Origin: an uncultured Thiodictyon sp.
GTDB taxonomy: Bacteria; Pseudomonadota; Gammaproteobacteria; Chromatiales; Chromatiaceae
NCBI GenBank assembly: GCA_903837595.1
Contig: CAILVI010000387.1
Span: 1-64,000 of the forward strand
DNA length: 64,000 bases
Direction of reading: 5' to 3'
The notes under the pieces were generated by a model. The model ran no database searches, had not been told where the DNA came from, and worked only from the letters and a program-made list of their open reading frames with translations. A program made the position numbers and the translations under genes. This document shows, in pieces, positions 53,170 to 62,782 of this stretch (its first letter is position 1; the number at the start of each line of letters is the position of its first letter).

Positions 53170-53907
53170 ATGGAGACGCCGATCACGCCTTATCGCTGGA
53201 CCTCGGGCGGCCTCACCGATCCGGGCCGGCGCCGCAAGGTCAATCAAGACAACTTCCTGGACCGCCCCGACCTGGGGCTCTGGGCCGTCGCCGACGGCAT
53301 GGGCGGGCACCGGGACGGCGGGCGGGCGAGCCGCACCCTGGTGGAGGCACTCGCGACCCTGCCGCGCCCGCGGCTTCTGGGCGCGGCGGCGGACGCGGTG
53401 CGGGGGGTACTCACGAAGGTCAACCGGCAACTCGCCGAGGAGACCGCTGCCGATGGTGGCGATGTCGTCGGCAGCACCATCGTGACCCTGATCGCGGTCG
53501 GTGACCACTGCGGTATCCTGTGGGTGGGGGACAGTCGTGCCTATCGACTGCGCGATGGTGTAATGACGCGTGTCAGCCGCGATCACACCCAGGTACAGGC
53601 CTTGGTGGACCAAGGGGTCCTGGCCCCCGAGCAGGCGGAGCATCATCCCTATTCCAATGTGCTGGCGCGCGCGATCGGTGCCGAGTCCACGGTCGAGATC
53701 GATACCCTCATCGCTCCCCTGCGCGCGGGTGATCGTTACCTGCTGTGCAGTGACGGACTGGACAAGGAAGTGAGCGACGCGCAGATCGCCGCCGTGCTGG
53801 CCGACGGGGCGCCGGGACAGGCGGCCCAGGCCCTGGTTGAACGCGCGTGCGAGGCTGGTGGGCGTGACAATGTCACGGCTGTGGTGGTCCAATTTGATTC
53901 CGCCTAG
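53170..53907 (+). CDS. pppA: T6SS-linked PP2C phosphatase PppA
   Basis: ATG 53170 begins one base after the tagF stop. The 245-residue PP2C phosphatase has KVNQDNFL, AVADGMGGHRDG, GSTIVTL, WVGDSRAYRLRDG, SDGLDKEV and GGRDNVTAVVV, with the metal-ligand Asp residues in place. It removes phosphate added by PpkA to Fha and so switches the secretion system off. It is the last gene of the operon; hairpins follow. Confidence 0.95.
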   Translation: METPITPYRWTSGGLTDPGRRRKVNQDNFLDRPDLGLWAVADGMGGHRDGGRASRTLVEALATLPRPRLLGAAADAVRGVLTKVNRQLAEETAADGGDVVGSTIVTLIAVGDHCGILWVGDSRAYRLRDGVMTRVSRDHTQVQALVDQGVLAPEQAEHHPYSNVLARAIGAESTVEIDTLIAPLRAGDRYLLCSDGLDKEVSDAQIAAVLADGAPGQAAQALVERACEAGGRDNVTAVVVQFDSA

Positions 53908-53964
53908 GAGCGCCAGCGCTTTTTTCAAGAGTTGGTCATCGTTCCGGCCGCCGCGCCCCGTTCT

Positions 53965-53990
53965 CGTGACACCGCTCAACCGGTGTCACG
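53965..53990 (+). terminator. hairpin after the T6SS operon
   Basis: A perfect 10-bp stem (CGTGACACCG / CGGTGTCACG) with a 6-nt loop, 58 nt past pppA. A weaker hairpin with T6 (53909-53925) lies closer to the stop. The two together may end the T6SS transcript. Confidence 0.5.
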
Positions 53991-53999
53991 CCTGTGTCT

Positions 54000-54021
54000 G
54001 GCGCTCCGCGCCGGGAGCGCC
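54000..54021 (+). terminator. second hairpin after the T6SS operon
   Basis: GGCGCTCC / GGAGCGCC, an 8-bp stem with a GCGCCG loop. It precedes the toxin-antitoxin gene leader by about 70 nt. Confidence 0.4.
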
Positions 54022-54093
54022 GGCGCCGGAGCTATGATCAAGGCCCCTACGCAAGACAGAGTACGTGGCGCTTCCTTAACGAGTGAGGCAAGA

Positions 54094-54291
54094 ATGACAA
54101 TCGACCAAATTGAAGCGGCGGTGACCCAGCTCGCGCCGGACGCGCTTGACCAATTTGCAGAGTGGTTCGAAGAGTATCTGTCTAATCAATGGGACAAAGA
54201 AATAGAGGGCGATGTGTTGTCCGGCCGGCTCGATGCTGCCGCACAGCGGGCCGATGATGATTTTACGGCAGGGCGTTGTACCCCCCTGTGA
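54094..54291 (+). CDS. antitoxin-like protein of a RelE/ParE-type pair
   Basis: ATG 54094 has GAGG about 7 nt upstream. The 65-residue acidic helical protein (MTIDQIEAAVTQLAPDALDQ, then FAEWFEEYLSNQWDKEIE) ends DDDFTAGRCTPL. It has no clear DNA-binding domain, as in small antitoxins found with this toxin type. Its stop codon overlaps the toxin GTG. Confidence 0.75.
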   Translation: MTIDQIEAAVTQLAPDALDQFAEWFEEYLSNQWDKEIEGDVLSGRLDAAAQRADDDFTAGRCTPL

Positions 54292-54539
54292 GCCATTTCG
54301 CCTCCCCCGAGTTTTGGTTTCATTACCGTCGGCTCCCTTTGGACGTGCGGGAGTTGGCGGATAAGAGCTTCGGACTCCTGAGACTCGACCCACGACATCC
54401 CTCGGTGCGGCTGAAAAAGGTCGGTAACATCTGGTCTGCGCGGATTGGCCTGCGTTATCGGGCTTTGGCGAAAGAGCGCGCCGAAGGTCTCGTCTGGTTT
54501 TGGATCGGTCGGCATGGGGCCTATGACAAGCTGATTTAG
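54288..54539 (+). CDS. type II toxin of the RelE/ParE superfamily
   Basis: The GTG at 54288 overlaps the antitoxin stop (GTGA). The 83-residue basic protein has the ParE/RelE core: FWFHYRRLPLDVRELADKSF, PRHPSVRLKKVG, WSARIGLRYRALA and VWFWIGRHGAYDKLI. It is likely an mRNA interferase or gyrase inhibitor. It appears intact, so this pair, unlike the loci near 37 kb, could be active. Confidence 0.82.
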   Translation: MSHFASPEFWFHYRRLPLDVRELADKSFGLLRLDPRHPSVRLKKVGNIWSARIGLRYRALAKERAEGLVWFWIGRHGAYDKLI

Positions 54540-54553
54540 CTTGATTCGAGTCT

Positions 54554-54625
54554 GGTAGGGTCCGCTTTGCGGACCCTTTGCCCGACGGATCGTGCCGGGG
54601 TTCGGTCCGCACAGCGGACCCTACC
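54554..54625. repeat. inverted pair of short hairpins (REP-like unit)
   Basis: The ends GGTAGGGTCCGC (54554-54565) and GCGGACCCTACC (54614-54625) are perfect 12-bp inverted repeats. Each arm is itself a hairpin: GGGTCCGC-TTT-GCGGACCC and GGTCCGC-ACA-GCGGACC. The unit separates the toxin gene from convergent purT and differs in sequence from the REP elements near 36 kb. Confidence 0.7.
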
Positions 54626-54665
54626 CCCTTGGCGAGCTTGGCGTGACGCCGCCTTTTTTGCAGAA

Positions 54666-55850
54666 TCAATCGAGGCTGACCTGTACCTGCGCCGCCACCT
54701 TCAGTGCCTTGGCCTTCGCTTCGGCGATATCCGCCCCGCGGGCCAGTGCGACGCCCATGCGCCGCCGGCCGTGGACCTCGGGTTTGCCGAATAGTCGCAG
54801 ATCCGTCCCCGGTTCGGCCAGTGCAGCGGCGAGGTTGCCGAAGCGGGGGTGGTCGGACTCACCCTCCACCAGGATGACGGCGGAGGCGGCGGGGCCGAGC
54901 TGGCGGATCGCCGGGATCGGCAGCCCCAGGATGGCGCGGGCGTGCAGGGCAAATTCGCTCAGATCCTGCGAGATCAGCGTTACCATCCCGGTGTCGTGCG
55001 GGCGCGGTGAGACCTCGCTGAAGATGACCTCATCGCCGCACACGAAGAGTTCCACACCGAAGATACCGCGCCCGCCCAGGGCCGCCGTTACCTGTCCTGC
55101 AATCTCCCGAGCACGCGCGAGCGCCGCGGCGGTCATCGGTTGCGGCTGCCAGGACTCGCGATAGTCGCCGTCCTCCTGCCGATGGCCGATGGGCTCACAG
55201 AAACTGGTGCCGTCACGGTGTCGTACCGTGAGCAGGGTGATCTCGTAGTCGAAGGGGACGAAGCCCTCGACGATGACCCGGCCGGCGCCGGTGCGGCCGC
55301 CGCCCTGTGCATACTCCCAGGCGTCGCCGATCTCCTGCGGGAAGCGCACCAGGCTCTGGCCCTTACCGGAGGAGCTCATGATCGGCTTCACCACGCAGGG
55401 CAGGCCGATGTCGGCGAGCGCGGTGCCAAACTCTTCCGGGGTGTCGGCGAACAGATAGGGTGAGGTGGGGATGCCCAGTTCCTCCGCCACCAGCCGGCGG
55501 ATACCCTCGCGGTTCATGGTGAGCAGCGCCGCGCGCGCGGTGGGGATCACGGTGAAGCCTTCCGCTTCCAAGGCCACCAGGGTATCGGTGGCGATGGCCT
55601 CGATCTCCGGGACGATGTAGTCGGGGCGCTCCAGCTCGATCACCCGCCGCAGCTCGGCCCCGTCGAGCATGGAGAAGCTATAGGCGCGGTCGGCCACCTG
55701 CATGGCCGGGGCATTGGCATAGCGGTCGCATGCGATGACCTCGACGCCTAAGCGCTTCAATTCGATCACGACCTCACGGCCGAGCTCGCCGGCCCCGCAC
55801 AGCAGGACCCTGGTCGCGGTGGGGGTGAAGGGGGTGCCGATGGTAGGCAT
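54666..55850 (-). CDS. purT: formate-dependent phosphoribosylglycinamide formyltransferase PurT
   Basis: The ATG at 55850 gives 394 residues and the usual start [20 protein letters not shown]. It is an ATP-grasp enzyme: GAGELGREV (substrate site), [15 protein letters not shown] (ATP loop), [24 protein letters not shown] and [14 protein letters not shown] (metal). It makes formyl-GAR with formate in purine synthesis. Open sequence upstream of the ATG is noise. Confidence 0.97.
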   Translation of the reverse strand: MPTIGTPFTPTATRVLLCGAGELGREVVIELKRLGVEVIACDRYANAPAMQVADRAYSFSMLDGAELRRVIELERPDYIVPEIEAIATDTLVALEAEGFTVIPTARAALLTMNREGIRRLVAEELGIPTSPYLFADTPEEFGTALADIGLPCVVKPIMSSSGKGQSLVRFPQEIGDAWEYAQGGGRTGAGRVIVEGFVPFDYEITLLTVRHRDGTSFCEPIGHRQEDGDYRESWQPQPMTAAALARAREIAGQVTAALGGRGIFGVELFVCGDEVIFSEVSPRPHDTGMVTLISQDLSEFALHARAILGLPIPAIRQLGPAASAVILVEGESDHPRFGNLAAALAEPGTDLRLFGKPEVHGRRRMGVALARGADIAEAKAKALKVAAQVQVSLD

Positions 55851-55933
55851 AGGGGGCTCCTGAATCCAACTGTTGGTGCGTCTCGACGATGGCGTCGGCG
55901 AACATAGCAGAAAGTTGGCGGGCCGACTCGTGC

Positions 55934-57508
55934 TCAGGCGCGGATCACCGCAATCTGCCGCCCCTGGGGGCTCGACTGCGCGTTCGTGGCGGTGCGCTCG
56001 GCGATGGGCGGCTGACCGGTGCGGCGGTCGAAGATGATGAGCCAGCCCCAGTTGAGCCCCAGACCGGCCAGATAGCCATCCAACTGGGTGAGACCCTCGG
56101 CCAGCGGGTCCGGGGCGCCATTGCGCCAGACCTTGAGTTCCATCGCCAGCGTCATTGCCCCATAGCACAGACACAGGTCCATGCGCCCGGAGCCGATCGC
56201 ATATTCGCGCTCCAGGGTGCCTCCGCCGTGGATGACGCGGTGCAGGAAGGCCATCAGCACCAGGTGCGGGGCGATCTCGTGATAGGGGGCGCTGCCCAGG
56301 AGCGGTTGACCGTGGCGGCGCCAGAAGGCGAGAAAGGCGTCGAGCAATTGCGCTGGGTTGAGCGTGCCGTCGGCGTTAAGCCAGGTCGGGCTGATCTGGG
56401 GCAGCGAGGCCTGGGAGGTAAAGGCCAGTGCCCGGGGCAGCACCTCGCGGTAGATGGGGTTGGCGATCGTGAGGCCCTGACCGGGCGCCATCCGGCACAG
56501 CCCCAGGTCGATCAGATAGTGGATGTCGTCCTCCGGCACCTGACCGAGTTGGGTGCCGGCCAGCATCGGCTCGATCACGCGGCGCACCCGCTCCTCGCGC
56601 AGCTTGTCGGCCAATTGGTCCAGGTGGGTGACCCGGTTGATGATCAGATACTCCTTGGCCTCGTCGATCAACTCCAGCGTAATGGGCCGCGTGCGGTCGC
56701 GCCCTTGGGGCATTTCAAAGCAGGCGCGATAGGCCAGTGCATTGACCAGCCAGGGTTGGCCCCGGGTCAGGTCCCAGACCCGCGCCAGGGCCTCGGGGGT
56801 GAAGACCTGGCCGGTTTCGATCGTGTGCTCAGTCAGCAGCGCCGTCACCTCGGGCGCCGTGAAATCCCCGAGTCGCAGCGATTTCGCCTTGATGTTGAAC
56901 GCGCTGCCGCCGGTGATGACCGCGGACTCGGAACTGGCATGGATGCGGTAGTCGCGCAGATCGCGCACCCCGCACAGGATGACGGTCTGTGGAAAGGCCG
57001 TCGGTCGCTGTGGATAGCCGGCGCGCAATTGGCGCAGCAGTGCAATCAGGGTGTCGCCCACCAGGGCATCGACCTCGTCCAATAACGGCACGGTCGGTCG
57101 TGCCGCGCCCTGGCACCAGCGGTTGAGGAATTCGCCCACTGCCGTCCCGCCGGTGGAACTTTGAAGCACCTCCCGGGCCAGCCCGGTGGCGGCGGCGTCA
57201 CCCAACTGATCGCGCGCGCCGCGCGCGATCTGCTCGACCACCGCGCCCATGCCCTTGTCCACCTGCTCCCGATACGCCTGGGCGACCTCCAGGTTGGCAT
57301 AGACCGCCCGGTAGCGCTCCCCCTGGTTCAGATACTCCAACAGTGCCAGCAGACAGCTTGTCTTACCGGTTTGGCGCGGGGCGTGGAGCAGGAAATATTT
57401 CTTCTGCTCGATCAGCCCCAGGACCTCGTCCAGGTCCCAGCGTTGCAGCGGCGGCAGACAGTAGTTGTCGGCGGCCCGGACCGGGCCTTCGGTCGTGAAA
57501 AAGCGCAT
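55934..57508 (-). CDS. ATPase fused to a PD-(D/E)XK nuclease-like domain
   Basis: ATG 57508 gives 524 residues ([20 protein letters not shown]). The ATPase has Walker [11 protein letters not shown] (42-51) and a Walker B-like [13 protein letters not shown]. About residues 300-380 carry a winged-helix-like linker. The C-terminal domain has Asp444 (GSGRMDL), Glu457 and Lys459 (AMELKVW), matching the D...ExK core of PD-(D/E)XK_9 nucleases. This resembles AAA_34/PDDEXK_9 proteins, which are common but little studied and sometimes linked to defence or mobile DNA. It starts far from any phage gene. Confidence 0.85.
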   Translation of the reverse strand: MRFFTTEGPVRAADNYCLPPLQRWDLDEVLGLIEQKKYFLLHAPRQTGKTSCLLALLEYLNQGERYRAVYANLEVAQAYREQVDKGMGAVVEQIARGARDQLGDAAATGLAREVLQSSTGGTAVGEFLNRWCQGAARPTVPLLDEVDALVGDTLIALLRQLRAGYPQRPTAFPQTVILCGVRDLRDYRIHASSESAVITGGSAFNIKAKSLRLGDFTAPEVTALLTEHTIETGQVFTPEALARVWDLTRGQPWLVNALAYRACFEMPQGRDRTRPITLELIDEAKEYLIINRVTHLDQLADKLREERVRRVIEPMLAGTQLGQVPEDDIHYLIDLGLCRMAPGQGLTIANPIYREVLPRALAFTSQASLPQISPTWLNADGTLNPAQLLDAFLAFWRRHGQPLLGSAPYHEIAPHLVLMAFLHRVIHGGGTLEREYAIGSGRMDLCLCYGAMTLAMELKVWRNGAPDPLAEGLTQLDGYLAGLGLNWGWLIIFDRRTGQPPIAERTATNAQSSPQGRQIAVIRA

Positions 57509-57841
57509 CGGATACCTTGCAAATGGCGGTGCGGATGCCCCGGATCTGCCGAACATAGCACGCAGCGCGGCGCACTGCCTGGATCGGTATGCGGGCGAAG
57601 CCCCCAGTGCGGCCCAGCCTCGCCGTCGGCCGCGGCGCCGCGGTGGTTGGCGAGGTCGCGTCGCCCTGGGGTGCGGCGCCCCCAGGTTCCCTCGCGTTTG
57701 GAATCGTCCTCCCAGCGCGTCGAACCCCGCCTGCGGCAAATCAATAGTTTATTTTTGCAATTCCTTGAATGGAAATAAGTAGTTTCACTGACTACAATTC
57801 GGCACGGGTATCGGCGCGCGGCCGTGCGCCAGGCGCCGATC
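57509..57841. other. promoter region upstream of the broken secreted-protein gene
   Basis: No gene is seen. An AT-rich stretch near 57740-57800 has TTGAAT (57765-57770) and TACAAT (57793-57798), spaced 22 bp, too wide for a good promoter. The stretch is the AT-richest part of this region. Confidence 0.35.
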
Positions 57842-59083
57842 ATGAAGCGATCAGCCCTGTTTGATTACACCAGCGGCCCCGGCGCCCGCCGGGCCAGCCG
57901 GCGGGGGGCAATGTACGCGGCCTGCTGGCCGTCCTCTGTCTCCTCCTGCTCCCGCTGCCCGCCACCTGGCCGGTCCGCGGCACGCCCGAATCCGTGCCCA
58001 CCCCTGCTGCCACGCCCAGGTCCACAGCGGCGCCGCCCATCCCGCTGGCCGAACTCGGCCAACGCACCGACGCCCAGCAGGCCGCGCCCGCGCCGGTGCT
58101 CGATGGGGAGCGCGCCACCCCCTGGCCGTGCCCCTGCAGGCACTGCGTGTGGAGGTCGGCCCGGCGGGCTTGAGCGTCGACTCCACCTCGGCCAGCGAGG
58201 GCGCGGGCCGCTTCCGGCTGACGCGCGGCGCCTTGAGCAAGGGCGGGGCGCCTACACCCGTGGGGCCCGGTGTCGTGTCCCTGCGCGGGCAGACCGCCGT
58301 GCTGGACCGGGGGCCGTTCACGGAGGCCTTCAGCGCTGGCGCCGACGGGCTGCGCCAGGACTTCGTGGTGGCGCGCGCGCCCCCCGGGGACGTCCCGCTG
58401 ACCCTCACCCTGGCGCTGGAGGGCGCGACCGCTGGTGATGCGGTCGAGGGTGTCGCGCTGACCGTCCCGGGCGGGCGCAAGCTCGTCTATCACCGCCTCC
58501 AGATCACCGACGCCGACGGCCAGGTGCTGACCGGTCAACTGCGCCGGGTGGATGACCGCACCTTGGTCATCACGGTGGCGGACGCCCAGGCCCGCTACCC
58601 GATCACCAACGACCCCACCATCAGCGATGCCGACTGGCAGGTGTGGAATCCAGGGATACCCGGTGCGAACAACGCCGTGTGGGCGCTGGCCTACGATGGC
58701 ACCGGCAAGCTCTACGTCGGTGGCGACTTTACCGCCATCGGCACCGTCCTGGCCAACCGCATCGCGCAATGGGACGGCAGCGCCTGGTCGGCGCTGGGCA
58801 GCGGCCTGGACAACGTGGTCAAGGCCCTCGCGGTGGCCGGGACGACGCTCTATGTCGGTGGCAACTTCTTCACCGCCGGCAACAAGTCATCCACCACGCT
58901 TAAGCCGGGCACCGGCTATTGGATCAGGAGCCTGGCGACCCCGCCATCCTGGCGTGCTCGCGCCTCACCGACCGGCAGACCGGCAAGGTGATCGATCCCA
59001 CCGACCCGGCCTATGCCAACGGCTACCCCCTCACCCTGACCGCCAAGGTGCGCTCACTGACCTGGGATTATCTCGGCCAATGA
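57842..59083 (+). pseudogene. secreted beta-propeller-like protein gene with frameshifts
   Basis: The sequence codes for a secreted protein in three frames. A signal peptide-like segment RGLLAVLCLLLLPLPATWPV is in one frame, while the ATG at 57842 lies in another, and the break falls in a run of 6 G. The next switch is at a run of 5 C (near 58110), after which EVGPAGLSVDSTSASEGAG and later YVGGDFTAIGTVLANRI (propeller-like) follow. A last switch near 58930 leads to the C terminus DPAYANGYPLTLTAKV. The run YVGGNFFTAGNKSSTTLKPG looks like a deletion junction. Confidence 0.6.
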
Positions 59084-59170
59084 GCCGGGGCGCGCGCTGG
59101 CGGACCCGGCGCGCGCAAGTACCATCTGCCCACCCATGCGTGTGCACATCTCAACCGCGAGCACCGACTC

Positions 59171-59729
59171 ATGCCCACCTCCCCTGACCTGGACGCCGCC
59201 CGCCGCTACCTGGAGGCGTTGCGCGGGCAGTGGCACGCAGCCGGACTGCTGAACGCCGGGGCCGGCGTCGGATTGGTGCTGCGCCCCGAAGCCGCCCTTG
59301 GCGCCACTGCCCCCCGGTGAGCTGGTGGCGCTGGGGCTGCCGCTGTGTCTGAAGCCGGGTAGCTGGTCGGTGTTGGCCGGGTGTCGACCGGACCTGGCCC
59401 AGGCCCCGGTGGTGCAACGCTGCGGCCAGGCGGTGCGCCTGCTGCCGCCCACGGGGCGACCGGTGATGGGGCCGCCGACGCCGGCCCCGTTCCTGTTTCC
59501 GCGCTACCGACCCGGTGAAGCGCCCCGCTGCGAGCCGCTGTCTCCCGAGCGGGCGCTGCAAGGCCTCATCGAGGCCGAGGCGGTAATCCGCGACCTCACC
59601 CAGGCCAAGCTCGATGCCCTGGTGCGCTGGGTGAGTGCGGTGCCGGCCTATGCCCTGACCTATCCGGACCTGGGCAGCGCACTGCAACTGGTGCGCGGGC
59701 GACTGGACGCCCATGGTCCGCACGCCTAG
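59171..59729 (+). pseudogene. hypothetical protein gene split by one frameshift
   Basis: ATG 59171 opens 49 codons (MPTSPDLDAARRYLEALRGQ...) that stop at 59320. The same protein seems to continue in another frame from about 59298 (PPGELVALGLPLCLKPGSWS) to 59729. The shift lies in 59293-59317, near GC runs. Joined, it would give about 185 residues. I do not recognise the family. Confidence 0.5.
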
Positions 59730-59750
59730 GGCGACGCCCTAGTACGACCT

Positions 59751-60526
59751 GGCCGCGCTGCTCGACCCGGTGGGGCATTGCACCGATCCGCTGGCCGATG
59801 CGCGCATGCTCGATTGGCTTGGGGTCTATCGGCTGGCTGCGGCCGAGATGGTAGCGCCCAGTCTGTACGCGGCCCTGGCGGCGCGGGGGCGGCTGGACGC
59901 GGTCCCGACGCCGGTGCGCGCCGCCCTGGCGGAGCTGCATCGGCTCAATGCTGCGCGCCCTGCTGCGTGAGACGGTGCGGTTGCTCAATGCCGCCGGGAT
60001 CGTCCCGATCCTGCTCAAGGGCGCCATCGCCCTGTTGCTGGGGCAATATCCCCAGGCCGCGGCGCGGATGATGACCGATCTGGACCTGGCGGTGCCTGAG
60101 CCCCAGACCGGGGCCGCCGCTTCGGCCTTGCGCGGTCACTGCTGGAATTCGCGCACCTGCGGGCCAGTGCGCAGGCCAGTGCCCTGGACTGGCCCGCGCT
60201 GTTGCGGGACCTGGACCGTCTTGGCGCCGGCGATGCCGTCCGCGCCGAGCTGCTGGCGGTGCGGAGCCTCTTCGGTCAACCGCTGCCCGACGGCGTCCGG
60301 CCGAGCTCTGCCGCGCGCCGCGCTGCGTGCCGCGCTGTGTTCCGCTTGGAACCATCCCCGCTTGGGCCGATGGCGGGAGCGGTTCATCAAGCCCTACCGC
60401 GGTCTGCTTGCGCTCCCGCGCCGTCTACGCAGGCTCCCGCGCTGCCTGCGGCCCTCCGCCTGGCATCCGGCGAAAGTTTCCTACCTGCGTCGGCGGTGGT
60501 TCCAGGGGCTACCCGTCGGCGACTAG
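59751..60526 (+). pseudogene. nucleotidyltransferase-family gene with several frameshifts
   Basis: Three or more frames are needed. The N-terminal part (DLAALLDPVGHCTDPLADAR) stops at about 59970. The next frame from 59948 has LLNAAGIVPILLKGAIALLL and MTDLDLAVPEP, the Lys-Gly and DxD motifs of the PF14907-type nucleotidyltransferases. Then frames switch near 60136 and again near 60300, ending GRWRERFIKPYRG. Such enzymes sit in lasso-peptide and polysaccharide clusters, but no such cluster is here. Confidence 0.55.
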
Positions 60527-60627
60527 GGTGGGGCGGTGCCCGGAGGTGGACTTGCCGGTCTGGCGCGGCACCGCGGGTGCGTCAGGCGCGCGCGACGCCT
60601 TTGCCGGCCGGAACTGGGGCGGTAATT

Positions 60628-60636
60628 CCCCCCCCC
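60628..60636. repeat. tract of nine C residues upstream of the kinase
   Basis: A homopolymer of nine C lies 55 nt before the kinase start. Such tracts vary by slippage and could shift promoter spacing or a leader. They also cause sequencing errors. Confidence 0.6.
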
Positions 60637-60691
60637 AAGAGTTGTCGTCTTGCTGCATCATACGGGCCCAACACGAGGACCTGTATCCCCC

Positions 60692-62782
60692 ATGCCCGCC
60701 GCCACCATGCCACCGACCCCGCCACTCCTGCCGGACCTCCAGGTCCTGCGCCAACGGGCGTTCGACCAGGTCATGCTGATCTTCGCCGTGCTGCTGACCG
60801 TGGCCGGCGCCCTGTCGTTCTATCGCAATCTGTCCATCGACTGGAATCCGCAGGTTTTGGTGAACCTGGTGGCGGTGCCACTGGCGTGGTTGCTGATTCT
60901 GGGGCGCCGACACCTGCCCTATCGCCGGCGGGTGGTGCTCCTGATCCTCGGGCTCTGGGGCCTGGCGATCAACGCCATGCTCATGGTCGGTCCGGCGGCC
61001 AATGCCAAGTCGCTCGTCATCCTCGTCGTGCTGGTAACGATGCTGTTCCTGAGTCCGCGGGCGGGCTGGCTGAGTGTGGCCATTGGGGCGGCTATCCTGG
61101 GTGCGATCGGGGCCGCGGCCGTGACCGGCCTGGTCAATTTCGACCTCGACTATCCGCGCTATGTCCGGGCGCCGTCGGTCTGGCTCAACACCGTCTTCAC
61201 CTTCACCGCCTATAGCGCCGTTACCGCCTTCATCGCGGCCCGGCTGCTGCACTCGCTCAACGCCACGGTCCAGGCCCTGAACGCCCAGACGGCGACGCTC
61301 CACGAGACCCAAGGCCGGCTGCGCACCGCGCTCAATCACCAGCGGGCCATCTTTAGCAACAGCTCCGCCGGCATTGCACTGATCGACGGCGCGCGCACCA
61401 TCCTGGAGCCCAACCCGTGTTTCTGCGAATTGCTCGGCTATCGACCCGAGGCGCTGATCGGCCAGTCGACCCGGCTGATCCATCGTGACGGGGCCGCGTT
61501 CGCGGCGAGCGCCGAGCGCTTCTACAGCGGGCTGCGGCGGCAAGGCGCCCACAGCGAGGACATCGAGGTCCGCCGCCGTGACGGCTCTTGCCTCTGGACG
61601 CACGCCAGCCTGAGCGCGCTGGACCCCGCGGCCGTGCAGGCGGGCGCGGTCCTGGTGCTGGTGGATATCGACCAGCGCAAGCGCGCGGAATTGGCCCTGG
61701 CGGCGGCCAAGGACAGAGCCGAATCGGCCACCCGGGCCAAGAGCCGCACGCTGGCCACCGTCACCCACGAATTGCGCACCCCGCTGCATTCCATCCTGGG
61801 GTTTGCCGAGGTCCTCGACCGCATGGACGGGCGCGACGCCGAACTCGACGGCGACTCGCCGCCGCGGCCCCGCCAGGCACTGCTGGCCACCATCGCCCGC
61901 AACAGCAGCCACCTGTTGGCAGTGGTCAACGACGTCCTGGATCTGGAGCGCGGGCGTGTGACCCTCGACCTGCGCCCGACGGCCCTGCATCCCCTGCTCG
62001 GTCACTGCCTCGGCGATCTGGTCCCGCTGGCCGACATCAAGGGGCTCAACCTGCGCCTGGAACTCGCCCCCGGGCTGCCGCCCTGCGTGCGCCTCGACGG
62101 GCGGCGGCTGACACAGGTCTTGATCAACCTGCTCGGCAATGCCATCCGGCTCACCGTGCGGGGCGAGGTGCGGCTAGCTGCGGCGGCGGACGCCGACCCC
62201 GCCACCCCGGGACAGGTCGAGCTGCGCCTCACCGTCGCCGACACCGGCCCGGGCATTGCGGCCGCGGAGCAGGAAAGGCTCTTTGCCGCCGTGGTCCCCA
62301 CGGGGCCTGACACCGCCGCCGGCGTGTCGCCGGAGCGCGGACTAGGACTCATCATCAGCCAGGGACTGGCCCGGCAGATGGGCGGGCGGATCGAGCTCGA
62401 CAGTGCCCCGGGCGCGGGTAGCCGCTTTACCCTGATCTTACCCGCGGTCGCGTTGGCGCAGTGTGAGGACGGCGACGCAGCGGACGCGGCGGACCCGGGC
62501 GCCGAGCCCGTGACCGGGCCGCCAGCCGCCGGCGCGCTCCCCCCGCCGTCCGAGGCCCTGGCGGAATTGCGCGCGCTGGCGGAGTTCGGACGCACCACCC
62601 GCATCGAGGATTGGTGCCGAGACTGGTCCGCCCCCGAGCGCCGGCCGGCCTTCGCGGCGCGCGTTCTGCGCTTGGCCCACGCCTTTGAGCACGCCGCCAT
62701 CATCGATCTGGTGGACGCCGCTGCCGACGCCGCGGCGGCCGACGCCGCGGCGGCCGACCCCACCGAAGGGCGTGGACCATGA
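60692..62782 (+). CDS. membrane sensor histidine kinase with PAS domain
   Basis: ATG 60692 gives 696 residues. The N-terminal part has about five or six helices (about 25-180), then a PAS domain (about 225-345: AIFSNSSAGIALIDG, HRDGAAFAAS), a HisKA domain with THELRTPLHSILGF (phospho-His), and an HATPase with NLLGNAIRLT, DTGPGIA and RGLGLIIS. A C-terminal extension (about 600-680) ends in an Ala/Asp-rich repeat (15-bp direct repeat in DNA near 62725-62760). It pairs with the response regulator that overlaps its stop. Confidence 0.92.
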   Translation: MPAATMPPTPPLLPDLQVLRQRAFDQVMLIFAVLLTVAGALSFYRNLSIDWNPQVLVNLVAVPLAWLLILGRRHLPYRRRVVLLILGLWGLAINAMLMVGPAANAKSLVILVVLVTMLFLSPRAGWLSVAIGAAILGAIGAAAVTGLVNFDLDYPRYVRAPSVWLNTVFTFTAYSAVTAFIAARLLHSLNATVQALNAQTATLHETQGRLRTALNHQRAIFSNSSAGIALIDGARTILEPNPCFCELLGYRPEALIGQSTRLIHRDGAAFAASAERFYSGLRRQGAHSEDIEVRRRDGSCLWTHASLSALDPAAVQAGAVLVLVDIDQRKRAELALAAAKDRAESATRAKSRTLATVTHELRTPLHSILGFAEVLDRMDGRDAELDGDSPPRPRQALLATIARNSSHLLAVVNDVLDLERGRVTLDLRPTALHPLLGHCLGDLVPLADIKGLNLRLELAPGLPPCVRLDGRRLTQVLINLLGNAIRLTVRGEVRLAAAADADPATPGQVELRLTVADTGPGIAAAEQERLFAAVVPTGPDTAAGVSPERGLGLIISQGLARQMGGRIELDSAPGAGSRFTLILPAVALAQCEDGDAADAADPGAEPVTGPPAAGALPPPSEALAELRALAEFGRTTRIEDWCRDWSAPERRPAFAARVLRLAHAFEHAAIIDLVDAAADAAAADAAAADPTEGRGP

